From Acidobacteriaceae bacterium (lineage in GTDB: Bacteria; Acidobacteriota; Terriglobia; Terriglobales; Acidobacteriaceae): a DNA stretch of 21,777 nt. The notes under the pieces are model-generated. The model worked only from the letters and a program-made list of their open reading frames with translations. It searched no databases and was not told the DNA's origin. Position 1 is the stretch's first letter. The number at the start of each line of letters is the position of its first letter. Positions 1 through 8,591 of this stretch are shown here, piece by piece. Location of the stretch: assembly GCA_027311125.1 (NCBI GenBank), contig DAICZO010000471.1, positions 1 through 21,777 of the forward strand. Reading direction: 5' to 3'. The position numbers and the translations under genes were made by a program.

Positions 1-2148
1 TTTGCCCGCGTCACGGACAAGGGCATCTACGACTACGCCACCGGGCACTGGGAGCCGGTACGCTTCCGCAACTATGCAACGGGTACGTGGATCGAAGGCG
101 TTCCTTCGACCACGGTCGAGATTCCGGAGAGCACCTACAACCCACTGTTCGGCCGCAGCTACCTGCTCATTGGCCGTGAGGGTCTGGCCCAGCAGCGGTC
201 TCAGAACGGTGGCATCGGCGTCCCGTTCATTCGGCCATCGTCGTCGCCCTATCACTTGTACGCATCACGCGTCTCTGCCAGCCTGCCCGCGCACGAAGAC
301 AGCTTCTTCGATGGGATCGACACCTCGCTCACCGCCATCGCCGACTATGCCCCGGCAGACCAGCAGGCCCAGTGGCGCAGCCGGCTGCAGCAGGTGAATG
401 CAACGGTGGACTCTGCCATTGCCAGCTTCAACGCGACCCATCCGGAGCAGTTAGCACCTACGCTGGCCACCGGTCTGGCACAGACCAACGCCCTGCTCGC
501 CGATCTCGCCAGCAGCCACCTGCCCGCCGAAGCAAAGTACAACATGACGCATGAACTGCTGATCAAGCAGCAACAGTTTAATGACGCACTGGGGCAGGCA
601 CTTGGCCTGAACCTGCTGGCAACACTCAGCACGGCTCGCGGGGCAGCACAGCAGGGGCCCTTTGGCGATCCGGCCAATCAGCCCACCGCCCAGACTGTCA
701 TTCCCGGTCAGTCCTTCTTCGTCAATCTGCACCTGGCCGACCAAAGCAGTGAACCTATCATGATCGATAACGCACAGCTTCTATCGCATGCGGGCGATGG
801 CTGGAGCTTCAGCACGAAAGACTCGATGGCGGGAACCCTGCCTGCTGGCGATGCCCGCGACCAACTGATCGCCGTTACTGCACCCGTTACCGCCGAGCTG
901 ACGCGGCCCTACTTCTCCCGACCGAATCTGGAACAGTCCTACTACGACATCCACGACCTCCGCGATTTGAACCTGCCTACGACGCCCTATCCGCTGACCG
1001 CGCAGGTGCGCTATAGCTTTCATGGCGTGACGGCCTCGCTCGACGCCGTCGTCCAATCGATCCACCGTTACAGCGGTCTGGGCCCAGTGCCGGAGCCTCT
1101 GCTGGTGGCCCCTGCCATCTCCGTTACGGTCTCTCCGCAAGCCGGCATCGTACCTTTAGCGAATGCTTCGCTGCACCTGCAGGTCACCGTGCACAGCAGC
1201 GTAAAAGGGCCCGCGCAGGGCCAGGTTCATCTGCAACTGCCGCAGGACTGGAGTGCCTCGCCTGCCTCTGCGCCCTTCGCCCTGGCCAGCGATGGGGACG
1301 AGCAGGTTCTCACCTTCGAGGTCACGCCGAAATCGGTCAAGGCTCAGCCGTACACCATCACCGCGATTGCCGACTACGACGGACAGCACTTCCAGCAGGG
1401 CTTTCAGAGCACCGGCTACCTTGGCCTGCGCCCTTACCCAACCTATCGCGAGGCCACCTATCGTACCTCCGGCGTCGACGTAAAGATTGCACCGAACCTG
1501 AAGGTGGCCTACATTGCAGGCACTGGCGACGATGTAGCGCGCTCACTGCAGGATCTCGGTATCAACGTCACCTTTCTGACCGCGCAGGATGTTGCCATGG
1601 CCGACCTCTCTTCCTACGATGCCATTGTGCTGGGCATCCGCGCCTATGCTGCGCGTCCCGAACTCAAGACCTACAACCACCGCCTGCTGGAGTACGCGCG
1701 CAACGGTGGCTCGGTGATCGTCCAGTACCAGACCGGCGAGTACGATCACAACTACGGGCCGTACCCGCTTACTCTCTCCTCCGATCCGGAGAAGGTGGTG
1801 GAAGAGACGGGCGAGGTGAATATTCTGAGCCCCAGCGACCCGCTGCTGAACTGGCCCAACAAGATCACCTCGGCCGACTTCAAAGACTGGGTGGAAGAGC
1901 GTGGTCACGGCTTTATGAGCACCTGGGACTCCCACTACACCGCCCCCACGGAGATGCACGATGCTGGGCAGGAGCCGCAAAAAGGTGGCCTACTCTACAC
2001 CATTTGCGGCAAGGGAACCTATGTGTACCTGTCGTACGCGTTCTTCCGCCAGATGCCCGATGGGGTCCCTGGGTCGTTCCGCATCATGGCGAATCTGATC
2101 AGCGTCGGACGCAACCCGGGCCTGCACAGCACCCAGCAACCTCGCTAA
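1..2148 (+). CDS. PIG-L family deacetylase-like protein, C-terminal part (5' truncated by window)
   Basis: The reading frame is open from base 1 to the TAA at 2146-2148 and gives 715 visible residues, so the true start lies outside the window; an internal TTG at 256 is not the start. The part seen has three regions. Residues 1-370 include a GREGLAQQRSQNGG stretch that I associate with acidobacterial PIG-L (LmbE-like) deacetylases. At about 375-460 there is a beta-rich NEW3/Ig-like segment. At about 500-700 there is a ThuA/class I amidotransferase-like Rossmann region (KVAYIAGTGDD, YDAIVLGIRAY, NGGSVIVQYQTGEY). The zinc-binding HPDD motif of PIG-L enzymes would be upstream and cannot be seen, so N-deacetylation of an amino sugar or related substrate is a family inference. 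It is convergent with the next gene, 57 bp away, with no clear terminator between. An alternative is a ThuA-like glycosidase accessory protein. Confidence 0.6.
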   Translation, partial: FARVTDKGIYDYATGHWEPVRFRNYATGTWIEGVPSTTVEIPESTYNPLFGRSYLLIGREGLAQQRSQNGGIGVPFIRPSSSPYHLYASRVSASLPAHEDSFFDGIDTSLTAIADYAPADQQAQWRSRLQQVNATVDSAIASFNATHPEQLAPTLATGLAQTNALLADLASSHLPAEAKYNMTHELLIKQQQFNDALGQALGLNLLATLSTARGAAQQGPFGDPANQPTAQTVIPGQSFFVNLHLADQSSEPIMIDNAQLLSHAGDGWSFSTKDSMAGTLPAGDARDQLIAVTAPVTAELTRPYFSRPNLEQSYYDIHDLRDLNLPTTPYPLTAQVRYSFHGVTASLDAVVQSIHRYSGLGPVPEPLLVAPAISVTVSPQAGIVPLANASLHLQVTVHSSVKGPAQGQVHLQLPQDWSASPASAPFALASDGDEQVLTFEVTPKSVKAQPYTITAIADYDGQHFQQGFQSTGYLGLRPYPTYREATYRTSGVDVKIAPNLKVAYIAGTGDDVARSLQDLGINVTFLTAQDVAMADLSSYDAIVLGIRAYAARPELKTYNHRLLEYARNGGSVIVQYQTGEYDHNYGPYPLTLSSDPEKVVEETGEVNILSPSDPLLNWPNKITSADFKDWVEERGHGFMSTWDSHYTAPTEMHDAGQEPQKGGLLYTICGKGTYVYLSYAFFRQMPDGVPGSFRIMANLISVGRNPGLHSTQQPR

Positions 2149-2205
2149 GCAGAGGCAGCGGAGCACTGGAGCAGGCCCGGATGCAGTTCTGTTGCTGTGT
2201 CCGTT

Positions 2206-3075
2206 CTAACCCTTGTAACCCATACCAGCCAGCACGCCACGCATGTAGGCAAAGCTCGCGATCACACCGGGCATCGGATCGTCGCCATGAACCTCGTACT
2301 CGAGGTCCACGTGCCCCTGATACTTGATCGCGATCAGCGCCTCAAAGATCCCCCAGATCGGCAGCATCCCATCGCCAACCGATACCTGACTCTCCCTGCT
2401 GGTCGAGCTGGTCAGGTCTTTTGCATGGAGATCGAACAAACGCGGTCCTGCAGCATGAATCGCCTGGACGACATCGGTTCCGGCGCGCACCGTATGGCCG
2501 ATGTCGATGCAGCAGCCCATGCGTGGATCCATGTTCTTGACCACCTTCAGTACGTCGAGTGGCGACGGCCACACTTTATCCTCCGGGCCATGATTGTGGA
2601 TCGCAAAGCGGATGTCATACTCCTTCACGAACTTTTCGATTCGCGGCAAGGTGGTCGGCGCTGGATCGCCCGCGACAATCACCTTGACCCCAGCCCGTTT
2701 GCAGTACTCAAACTTGCTGCGGATATCGTCGTCCTCGTCCTTGGGAAAGTAGATCGTGCCAGCCGCATTCACCTGGATGCCGGCAGCCGTGTAATCCGCC
2801 AGCGCAGCGGCCTCCGCGGTTGGGTCCATCGGTAGATGGTCCTTCACGTCCTTGGCATTCAGCGAAGTAATGTTCAACTGCTTCATGTAGCCGATCATCT
2901 GAGCCCGGGTGAAGTTGCGAAAGGTGTAGCTCGCCAGGCCGAGATGTACCGGCGATGCCTTGCCGGTGTCATGCGTCATCTGCGCTAGAGCAGGGACTGA
3001 GCCTGTGACGGCACAGGCTGCCGCAACCATGGCACTGGAACGAACGAAGGTCCTACGCGAAAGGGTGTTTTTCAT
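2206..3075 (-). CDS. Tat-exported sugar phosphate isomerase/epimerase-like protein (xylose isomerase-like TIM barrel)
   Basis: This is a 289-aa protein. I chose the ATG at 3075 because it begins a good Tat signal (MKNTLSRRTFV, then a hydrophobic stretch and ALA-Q near residue 31); the frame runs 101 codons further upstream, but that part is low-complexity and unlike the family. The mature part has the AP-endonuclease-2/xylose-isomerase-like barrel pattern: SYTFRNFT near the start, FAIHNHGPED, CCIDIGH, FDLHAKDL and VDLEYEVHGDDP. These carry the His, Asp and Glu residues that usually bind a divalent metal. Family members isomerise or epimerise sugars or cleave oxidised sugar derivatives; the substrate cannot be read from the sequence. 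Export by Tat implies a periplasmic cofactor-bound enzyme. No strong ribosome binding site precedes the start. It is divergent from the TonB-dependent receptor, which suggests use of a sugar entering through that receptor. Confidence 0.85.
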   Translation of the reverse strand: MKNTLSRRTFVRSSAMVAAACAVTGSVPALAQMTHDTGKASPVHLGLASYTFRNFTRAQMIGYMKQLNITSLNAKDVKDHLPMDPTAEAAALADYTAAGIQVNAAGTIYFPKDEDDDIRSKFEYCKRAGVKVIVAGDPAPTTLPRIEKFVKEYDIRFAIHNHGPEDKVWPSPLDVLKVVKNMDPRMGCCIDIGHTVRAGTDVVQAIHAAGPRLFDLHAKDLTSSTSRESQVSVGDGMLPIWGIFEALIAIKYQGHVDLEYEVHGDDPMPGVIASFAYMRGVLAGMGYKG

Positions 3076-3226
3076 ACGCGGGATGCTACGCGAACTTCTT
3101 TCCGATTGTCCAGTACTTTGCTGCGGCCAACGGCGTCGACTCCACCAGACTGCGACAAGTAGCAATAACCACTGGAAAATCAGGGACTTTGTGACCGGAA
3201 GTATTTGTGCTGACTGACAACAAACG

Positions 3227-3238
3227 GATGAGCTCATC
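3227..3238. promoter_or_regulatory. Perfect 12-bp palindrome, candidate operator
   Basis: GATGAGCTCATC is a perfect dyad in the divergent intergenic region, about 150 bp upstream of both the isomerase start and the receptor promoter. A regulator site serving both genes is possible. No regulator gene is visible next to it. Confidence 0.3.
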
Positions 3239-3341
3239 GATAGTTCAGTCTGCTTCATGATCGGAAGAAAGGGAATTTCCAGCGATAGGTTGGACCTCTG
3301 GCAGGCTTCCGCGATTCCAGAGCATGAGGAGTAAACAGCCG

Positions 3342-3368
3342 AATAGGTGGGAAAAAGCCTATTTTTTT
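3342..3368 (+). terminator. Hairpin with T-run just upstream of receptor promoter
   Basis: AATAGG at 3342-3347 pairs with CCTATT at 3358-3363 around a 10-nt loop, and a run of T follows to 3368. It resembles a short rho-independent terminator, only 4 bp before the -35 box. No gene on the same strand ends nearby, so it may insulate the promoter or be fortuitous. Confidence 0.35.
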
Positions 3369-3371
3369 GCT

Positions 3372-3400
3372 TTGACAACCCTATACCCCGGTGCTAATGT
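3372..3400 (+). promoter_or_regulatory. Sigma-70-type promoter of the TonB-dependent receptor
   Basis: A perfect -35 box TTGACA (3372-3377) is followed after 17 bp by TAATGT (3395-3400), with an extended -10 TG at 3392-3393. The predicted transcript starts near 3407, leaving a leader of about 58 nt before the ATG at 3465. This supports the downstream start, because the longer reading frame would begin upstream of its own promoter. Confidence 0.7.
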
Positions 3401-3464
3401 TCGGTCGCTCGAAAAAACTACATACAGTCGTCGTCAGCCAACCATTTTCTTTGGAGACCAAACT

Positions 3465-6400
3465 ATGTATCAGGCGTTTGCTATCAAGTCGTTGCGATAT
3501 GTTCTTTGCACGCTATCCGCGTGTTTGCTGCTGGCATTCAGTCATGCTGCGTTTGGTCAGGCAGTCAGCGCCACTTTGCTGGGTACGGTCACCGACTCCA
3601 CCGGAGCAGCCATCCCGGGGGTAACGATCACGATCACGGTACCGGCCACCGGAGCAACCTTCACTACCCAGACCAACTCCAGCGGCAACTATACCTTCCC
3701 CGATCTGACCCCCGGCACCTACACCGTGGAGGGCGAGGCCAAAGGCTTCAAGAAGGCCCTGCACAGCAACGTCGACGTACAGGTCAACTCGACCACTCGT
3801 ATCGACCTTGGCCTGCAGACCGGTAACGTGACCGACACCATCACCGTGACCGATGAGCCTCCTGTCCTGCAGACGGACCGCGCCGACGTCAGCTTCAAGA
3901 TCGAAGCCCAGCAGGTGGAAGATATGCCCCTTGCGGTGAACCGAAACTTCCAGGGCCTGCTCAACCTGATCCCCGGCTCTACCCCGGCGACCTTCGAGCA
4001 CTCACAGTTCTTCAACGCCCAGAGCGCGTTGCAGACCCGCATCAACGGTAGCTCTCGTCTGGGCAACAGCTACCTGATCGAAGGTATCGACGACAGCGAA
4101 CGCACCGGTCTGCTCCAGATCATCATTCCGCCCGCCGAAGCCATCCAGACAGTCGACATCTCCACCAACAACTTTGAGGCCGAGCTTGGACGTGCAACCG
4201 GAGCGGTTACAAATGTCATTCTCAAATCCGGCACGAACCACTTCCACGGTTTTGCGGAAGAGTTTCTCCAGAACCAGTACTTCAACGCCAAAAACTACTT
4301 CTCTTCCACGCTGCCTCACGTTGCCTACAACTACTACGGCGGCGGGATCGGCGGCCCGGTCTTCAAAGATAAACTCTTTTTCTACGTCGACTACCTGCGC
4401 ACCGAAGACCACGAAGCCAATAACAACAACCTCACGATCCCCTCGACTGCCTTCTCCACGCCTGTCCCCTGCACCACCGGCGGCGGGCAGTGTATTGACC
4501 TCAGCAGCGCCATCAACCCCAGTAACGGTGCGGGAATCGTCTATGATCCGGCGACTGGCAATCCCGATGGCAGCGGACGCACCAAGTTCGCGAACAACCA
4601 GATTCCGCTCAGCCGCGTGAACCCCATCTCCCTGAAGATCCTGCAAGGACTGCCCGCACCGAATCGGCCCACGCCCAACGGATACACCCTGGCCAACAAC
4701 TACAACGCGAATCTGGCGTTCGTTAAGAGCAGCAATACCTACGACGCCAAGGTTGACTACGCGCTCTCCGCAAAAGACCGTCTCAGTGCCCGCTACAGCT
4801 ATCAGCAGGTCAACACCGTTCAGGCACCAGTGTTTGGAGCGTTCTTCGGTGGTCCCGCACAGGGAGCCTTCGAAGGGGTCGGCACGCAGAACTCCTACAG
4901 CACCGGTCTGAACTACAACCACACTTTTACCGCCACCCTGCTGACCGAACTTCGTCTCGGCGTGGCACACCTGCACAACACAGCATCGCCCTCTAACTAC
5001 GGCAGCAACGATGCAACGACTCTCGGAATTCCCGGGGTGAATATTGGTGGCCAACCCTTCACGACCGGGCAGGTTGGCGTGTCATTCCCCGGCAACACCT
5101 TCTCCTCGCCGCTGATCGGCTACTCGCCCAGCATGCCCTGGATTCGTGCCGAAGCCAACATCGATGCTGTGAACCACTGGACCAAGGTCTTCCACAATCA
5201 CACCTTCAAGTTCGGAGCCGACGTTCGCCGTGTCCGCGACGACTTGCTGCAGGACCAGACGTTCAGTCCTCGCGGCGTCGTCTCCTTCGCTGAGAATCAA
5301 TCCTCCACGATCGGCGCGACCACAAATATCGCCAACGATGCCGCGAGCTTCCTGCTGGACGTTCCCAGCCAGGTGGGTCGCGACCTCAACACCTTCTTCC
5401 CTGCCTATCGCGACTGGTGGGTCTTCCTCTTTGCCGGCGACAAGTGGCAGGCATCGCCACGACTGACGCTGGACCTGGGCCTGCGCTGGGAGTTCTATCC
5501 GCCCGCGACCCCGAAGGTGACTGCTGGCTTCTCCAACTACGATCCGATCAAAAACCAGCTTCAGCTCTCGGGAGTTGGCAATATTCCGAACAACCTCGGC
5601 ATCAAGACTCGCTATACCTACTTTGCTCCACGTACTGGCTTTGCGTATCGCGCTACGGAAGAGACCGTGGTCCGGGGCGGCTTTGGCATCAGCTACACGC
5701 AGTACCCCGACAACAACTACGCGTTCAACTACCCGGTCCGCTCGAACAACTCGTATAACTCTCTGAACGGCTACACCCCGGCGGTACTGGCGGATGGGGT
5801 CACCACGCCCACCTTCCAGTCCGGCTTTCCTGCGCCAGTGCCGGTGCCTATCCCGTCCAACGGACTGATCGACACCAACACGTCGCAGTTGGTGGCCGCC
5901 AACTACTTCGTCGTTCCTTCCGACTACAAGAACCCCTATGTGATGTCCTGGAACCTTGCCGTCCAGCAAGCGCTGCCCGGACAGTTCTCGCTGCAGGTTG
6001 CGTACGTTGGCAACCACGGGGTACACATCGCCACCAACCAGAACATCAACCAGCCCAGCGTCTACGGTGGCGGCAGCGCCAGCGATCCCGAGTACAACCT
6101 GCCCAATCTGCTACCCGGTAAAGTGCTCCATCGCACCGCAGCCACCAACGTCATCTTCCTGGGTAACTCGTCCAACTACAACTCGCTGCAGGTCCAGCTC
6201 CAGCGGCGCTTCGTCCAGGGCCTCTCCACCTCGTCTGCGTTTACGTGGAGCAAAGCGTTCAGCTATCAGAGCGGCGACGACGGTGGGCTCACCTTCTTCA
6301 TCAATACCCGCCGCAACTATGCTCCCGCCGACTTCGACCGACGCCTCAACTTCGAAGAGAGCTTCACCTACGAGCTACCCATCGGCGTAGGCCACCGCTT

Positions 6401-6929
6401 CCTCAACTCCGGTCCGGCTGCGATCGCTCTGGGTGGCTGGAAGCTGTCCGGTATCGTCTCCATCGTCTCCGGCATTCCCTTTACCGTCACGGCCAACGGC
6501 GGCACGCTGAATACGCCCGGCACGCTGCAGACGGCCAACCTGGTGGCACCCTATCGGAAGCTGAAAAAGGTCGGTTCCGGTAACCACTGGTTCGACCCCA
6601 CCTCCTTCGGGCAGCCTGCCGGGTACGTCGGCACCTTCCCCAACGGCATCGTCTCCTTGGGCAACACTGGCCGCAACCAGTTCTACGGGCCTGGGTTCGT
6701 TCAGGACAATCTCTCGGCCTTCAAGGACTTCCGCTTCACGGAGCGGTTCAGCCTCAACGCCCGCATCGATGCGTTCCAACTGAGTAACACGCCTCAGTTC
6801 GGACAACCCAACAACTCGACCACCAGCGGCGCACTCGGCCAGGTCACCAGCACGCTTGGCTCTGGCAGCGGCGTCAACGGGGTGGGCGGAGGTCGCGCGC
6901 TCCAGCTATCCGCCAAACTCTCCTTCTAA
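3465..6929 (+). CDS. Oar-like TonB-dependent outer-membrane receptor with carboxypeptidase-regulatory domain
   Basis: The protein has 1154 aa. I took the ATG at 3465 because GGAG (3453-3456) lies 8 nt upstream and a signal peptide begins there, with cleavage expected near AAFG-Q (residue 31). Residues 38-118 form a carboxypeptidase-regulatory-like beta sandwich (LGTVTDSTGAAIPGVTIT, GNYTFPDLTPGTYTV). Residues 130-240 form the TonB plug (RINGSSRLGNSYLIEGID, GAVTNVILKSGTN). The rest is a beta-barrel with many aromatic strand ends, finishing in LQLSAKLSF, the terminal Phe typical of BAM substrates. Such receptors are numerous in acidobacteria and import large substrates, often glycans or siderophore-like compounds, using TonB energy. 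The ligand cannot be read from sequence. Flanking isomerase-like proteins suggest a carbohydrate. I did not identify a clear TonB box. Confidence 0.93.
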   Translation: MYQAFAIKSLRYVLCTLSACLLLAFSHAAFGQAVSATLLGTVTDSTGAAIPGVTITITVPATGATFTTQTNSSGNYTFPDLTPGTYTVEGEAKGFKKALHSNVDVQVNSTTRIDLGLQTGNVTDTITVTDEPPVLQTDRADVSFKIEAQQVEDMPLAVNRNFQGLLNLIPGSTPATFEHSQFFNAQSALQTRINGSSRLGNSYLIEGIDDSERTGLLQIIIPPAEAIQTVDISTNNFEAELGRATGAVTNVILKSGTNHFHGFAEEFLQNQYFNAKNYFSSTLPHVAYNYYGGGIGGPVFKDKLFFYVDYLRTEDHEANNNNLTIPSTAFSTPVPCTTGGGQCIDLSSAINPSNGAGIVYDPATGNPDGSGRTKFANNQIPLSRVNPISLKILQGLPAPNRPTPNGYTLANNYNANLAFVKSSNTYDAKVDYALSAKDRLSARYSYQQVNTVQAPVFGAFFGGPAQGAFEGVGTQNSYSTGLNYNHTFTATLLTELRLGVAHLHNTASPSNYGSNDATTLGIPGVNIGGQPFTTGQVGVSFPGNTFSSPLIGYSPSMPWIRAEANIDAVNHWTKVFHNHTFKFGADVRRVRDDLLQDQTFSPRGVVSFAENQSSTIGATTNIANDAASFLLDVPSQVGRDLNTFFPAYRDWWVFLFAGDKWQASPRLTLDLGLRWEFYPPATPKVTAGFSNYDPIKNQLQLSGVGNIPNNLGIKTRYTYFAPRTGFAYRATEETVVRGGFGISYTQYPDNNYAFNYPVRSNNSYNSLNGYTPAVLADGVTTPTFQSGFPAPVPVPIPSNGLIDTNTSQLVAANYFVVPSDYKNPYVMSWNLAVQQALPGQFSLQVAYVGNHGVHIATNQNINQPSVYGGGSASDPEYNLPNLLPGKVLHRTAATNVIFLGNSSNYNSLQVQLQRRFVQGLSTSSAFTWSKAFSYQSGDDGGLTFFINTRRNYAPADFDRRLNFEESFTYELPIGVGHRFLNSGPAAIALGGWKLSGIVSIVSGIPFTVTANGGTLNTPGTLQTANLVAPYRKLKKVGSGNHWFDPTSFGQPAGYVGTFPNGIVSLGNTGRNQFYGPGFVQDNLSAFKDFRFTERFSLNARIDAFQLSNTPQFGQPNNSTTSGALGQVTSTLGSGSGVNGVGGGRALQLSAKLSF

Positions 6930-6939
6930 CCATTCATCA

Positions 6940-6976
6940 ACTCAGGATGACCGAGATCAACTCGGTCATCCTGAGT
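6940..6976 (+). terminator. Strong rho-independent terminator after the receptor gene
   Basis: A perfect 16-bp inverted repeat (6940-6955 with 6961-6976) surrounds the 5-nt loop ATCAA, 10 bp after the receptor stop. The T-rich tail cttgttgtttgt follows. The perfect symmetry makes it readable from both strands, but only the plus side has a gene to terminate. The next gene therefore probably has its own promoter. Confidence 0.85.
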
Positions 6977-7076
6977 CTTGTTGTTTGTACCCCTTCATGG
7001 CGTGGCTGATTATCACCTCGCTGCCTCACCCACGCTCTGAGCAACTAGAATGATCCCGTTCTACAGGAAGTCACCC

Positions 7077-8054
7077 ATGTCTACGCTCTCCCGCCGCCGC
7101 TTTCTTACCACCACGACCACCGCCGCCATCGCTACGTGCTTTGTTCCCAGCTTTGGCATGACCGCGCCGGTAAACTCACCGTTCAAACTCGCCGTGATTA
7201 CTGACGAGATCTCGCCCGACTTCGATCATGCCTGCTCGGTTGCCGCCAATGACTTCGGCCTTCGCTGGGTGGAACTGCGTGGCATGTGGGGCAAGAATCT
7301 GGTCAACATGGGCGACGACGATCTCGCTAAAGCTGAGATGATCCTTGCGAAGTACAAGCTGCAGGTGACCGACATCGCCAGCCCACTGTTCAAGGCCTAC
7401 TGGCCCGGAGCACCCCAGTCCCGCTTTGGCCCCAAGAATGACTGGTTCGGCGCGGACTTTGGCTACAAACAGCAAGACTCCGTGCTGGAGAAAAGCATTG
7501 CACTCGCCCAGCGCTTCAAGACCAACCGTGTCCGCGGCTTTGACTTCTGGCGCCTCGACGACCAGGCTCCCTACCGCGCCGCCATGGATGCGAAGCTGGC
7601 CGAAGCAGCCAATACCTGCGCCAGACACAACGTTATCTTCCTGCTGGAAAATGAGTTGGACTGTAACACCGCTACAGGACGCGAAGCGGCACGCACCCTC
7701 AGCGCCGTACCTTCGTCCAGCTTCATGCTCAACTGGGACCCCGGTAACGCGGTAGCCCGCGGCGAACTGGATGCCTTTCCGGTTGGATGGAACCTGCTGC
7801 CCAAGCAGCGTATCGGCCACTGCCATGTGAAGAACGCCATCCGTAACAGCTCGTCCAGCGGCTTCGCCTGGCAACCAGTCGGTACCGGCGTCATCGACTG
7901 GGCCGCCCAGTTCAAAGCTCTGTTGCAGGTCGGTTACCGCAACGGCGTGAGCCTTGAAACCCACTGGAAGGGTGGGGGCTCCGCGGAGGAGTCCACCCGC
8001 ACCAGCATGGCAGGGATGAAGCAAGCACTCCAGCAGGCCGGCGCCATCACCTAA
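7077..8054 (+). CDS. Tat-exported sugar phosphate isomerase/epimerase-like protein (second copy of the fold)
   Basis: The protein has 325 aa. I chose the ATG at 7077 over one at 7050 because AGGAAG (7065-7070) sits 6 nt upstream and the Tat signal MSTLSRRRFL starts there, with likely processing near residue 30. The mature part carries the xylose-isomerase-like TIM barrel with the four expected metal ligands in order: Glu in LLENELD, Asp in LNWDPGNA, His in GHCHVKN and Glu in VSLETHW. The family isomerises or epimerises sugars; the substrate is unknown. It is clearly different in sequence from the protein at 2206-3075, so this is not a recent tandem duplication. It follows the receptor terminator, and only a weak promoter candidate (TTGTAC, 17 bp, GATTAT at 6985-7013) is visible. 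Confidence 0.88.
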   Translation: MSTLSRRRFLTTTTTAAIATCFVPSFGMTAPVNSPFKLAVITDEISPDFDHACSVAANDFGLRWVELRGMWGKNLVNMGDDDLAKAEMILAKYKLQVTDIASPLFKAYWPGAPQSRFGPKNDWFGADFGYKQQDSVLEKSIALAQRFKTNRVRGFDFWRLDDQAPYRAAMDAKLAEAANTCARHNVIFLLENELDCNTATGREAARTLSAVPSSSFMLNWDPGNAVARGELDAFPVGWNLLPKQRIGHCHVKNAIRNSSSSGFAWQPVGTGVIDWAAQFKALLQVGYRNGVSLETHWKGGGSAEESTRTSMAGMKQALQQAGAIT

Positions 8055-8138
8055 GCCCGCATCCCTCTACCGAACCCGGCACGCGCTCGGCTATAGTTAT
8101 CCAGTCTGTCCAGCGCCGTGCCGGAGATCACTCCCACC

Positions 8139-8591
8139 ATGACCACATCCACCAGAGCTTCCAGTCCCCTCAGCTTGCCGACCGAGGTCGACAGCACCCT
8201 CGCCCCACCCGCGCTGGCCTGGTCCAGCTTCCTCTTCGCATTTCTGCAGAGCATCTGCGCCGGTGTCATCGCCATCAACGGTCTTCGGCTTGCGATTGGT
8301 CTTGGTTCCCTTGCGCTCAGCTTCGGTACCGGTGCAGCGATGGTCTGGTTTCACTCCAACTGGATCCGCATTCCGATGGTGCTGTTTGCCTTTCTGGGCG
8401 CGGCACTCAACCTCGCCATTTACTTCCACGTCCGCCATCTCCGCAACCGCCCTGCATCGCAGTGGCGGCAGAAGCCACTTACCCCCGGCAACCTGCGCAA
8501 ACAGCGCCTACAGATGTTTCTCTCGGTGGTAACCCTGCTTCTTGTCGGCCTTGAAGAGTATCTCCACTTCGGCTTCCATCACACCCTTTAG
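8139..8591 (+). CDS. Small four-helix membrane protein of unknown function
   Basis: I do not recognise this 150-aa protein. The ATG at 8139 has GGAGA at 8123-8127 upstream (11-nt spacing); a GTG at 8118 in frame would add seven residues. After a 30-residue polar N-terminus there are four hydrophobic segments (WSSFLFAFLQSICAGVIAI, LAIGLGSLALSFGTGAAMVWF, IPMVLFAFLGAALNLAIYF, MFLSVVTLLLVGLEEYLHF). A basic stretch of Arg and Lys lies between helices 3 and 4. The last helix holds Glu-Glu and several His residues. No catalytic motif is obvious. The sequence TATAGT at 8092-8097 could be a -10 box, without a good -35. Its stop overlaps the anti-sigma gene stop on the other strand. Confidence 0.75.
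   Translation: MTTSTRASSPLSLPTEVDSTLAPPALAWSSFLFAFLQSICAGVIAINGLRLAIGLGSLALSFGTGAAMVWFHSNWIRIPMVLFAFLGAALNLAIYFHVRHLRNRPASQWRQKPLTPGNLRKQRLQMFLSVVTLLLVGLEEYLHFGFHHTL

Larger units (their letters stand above)
3076..3464. promoter_or_regulatory. Divergent intergenic region between isomerase and TonB-dependent receptor
   Basis: These 389 bp separate two divergent starts and hold no convincing gene. They contain a perfect 12-bp palindrome at 3227-3238, a hairpin with a T-run at 3342-3368, and a sigma-70-type promoter for the receptor at 3372-3400. I found no equally convincing promoter for the minus-strand gene. The 5' extensions of the reading frames on both strands lie here and look non-coding. 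Confidence 0.6.

Noticed and set aside
2197..2835. A 212-codon plus-strand reading frame over the first isomerase-like gene
   Set aside because: It is a shadow; the minus-strand product has the conserved TIM-barrel motifs.
3076..3378. A 101-codon N-terminal extension of the minus-strand isomerase-like protein
   Set aside because: It precedes a clear Tat signal peptide, looks non-coding and overlaps the receptor promoter.
3324..3464. A 47-codon upstream extension of the TonB-dependent receptor
   Set aside because: The promoter boxes at 3372-3400 lie inside it, and the signal peptide and ribosome binding site support the ATG at 3465.
4002..5054. A 350-codon antisense reading frame inside the receptor gene
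   Set aside because: It is a by-product of high GC content; the composition is Val, Gly and Arg rich and the opposite strand encodes a clear receptor.
7176..8024. A 282-codon antisense reading frame opposite the second isomerase-like gene
   Set aside because: The plus-strand protein has conserved metal ligands and a signal peptide, and the antisense product resembles nothing known.
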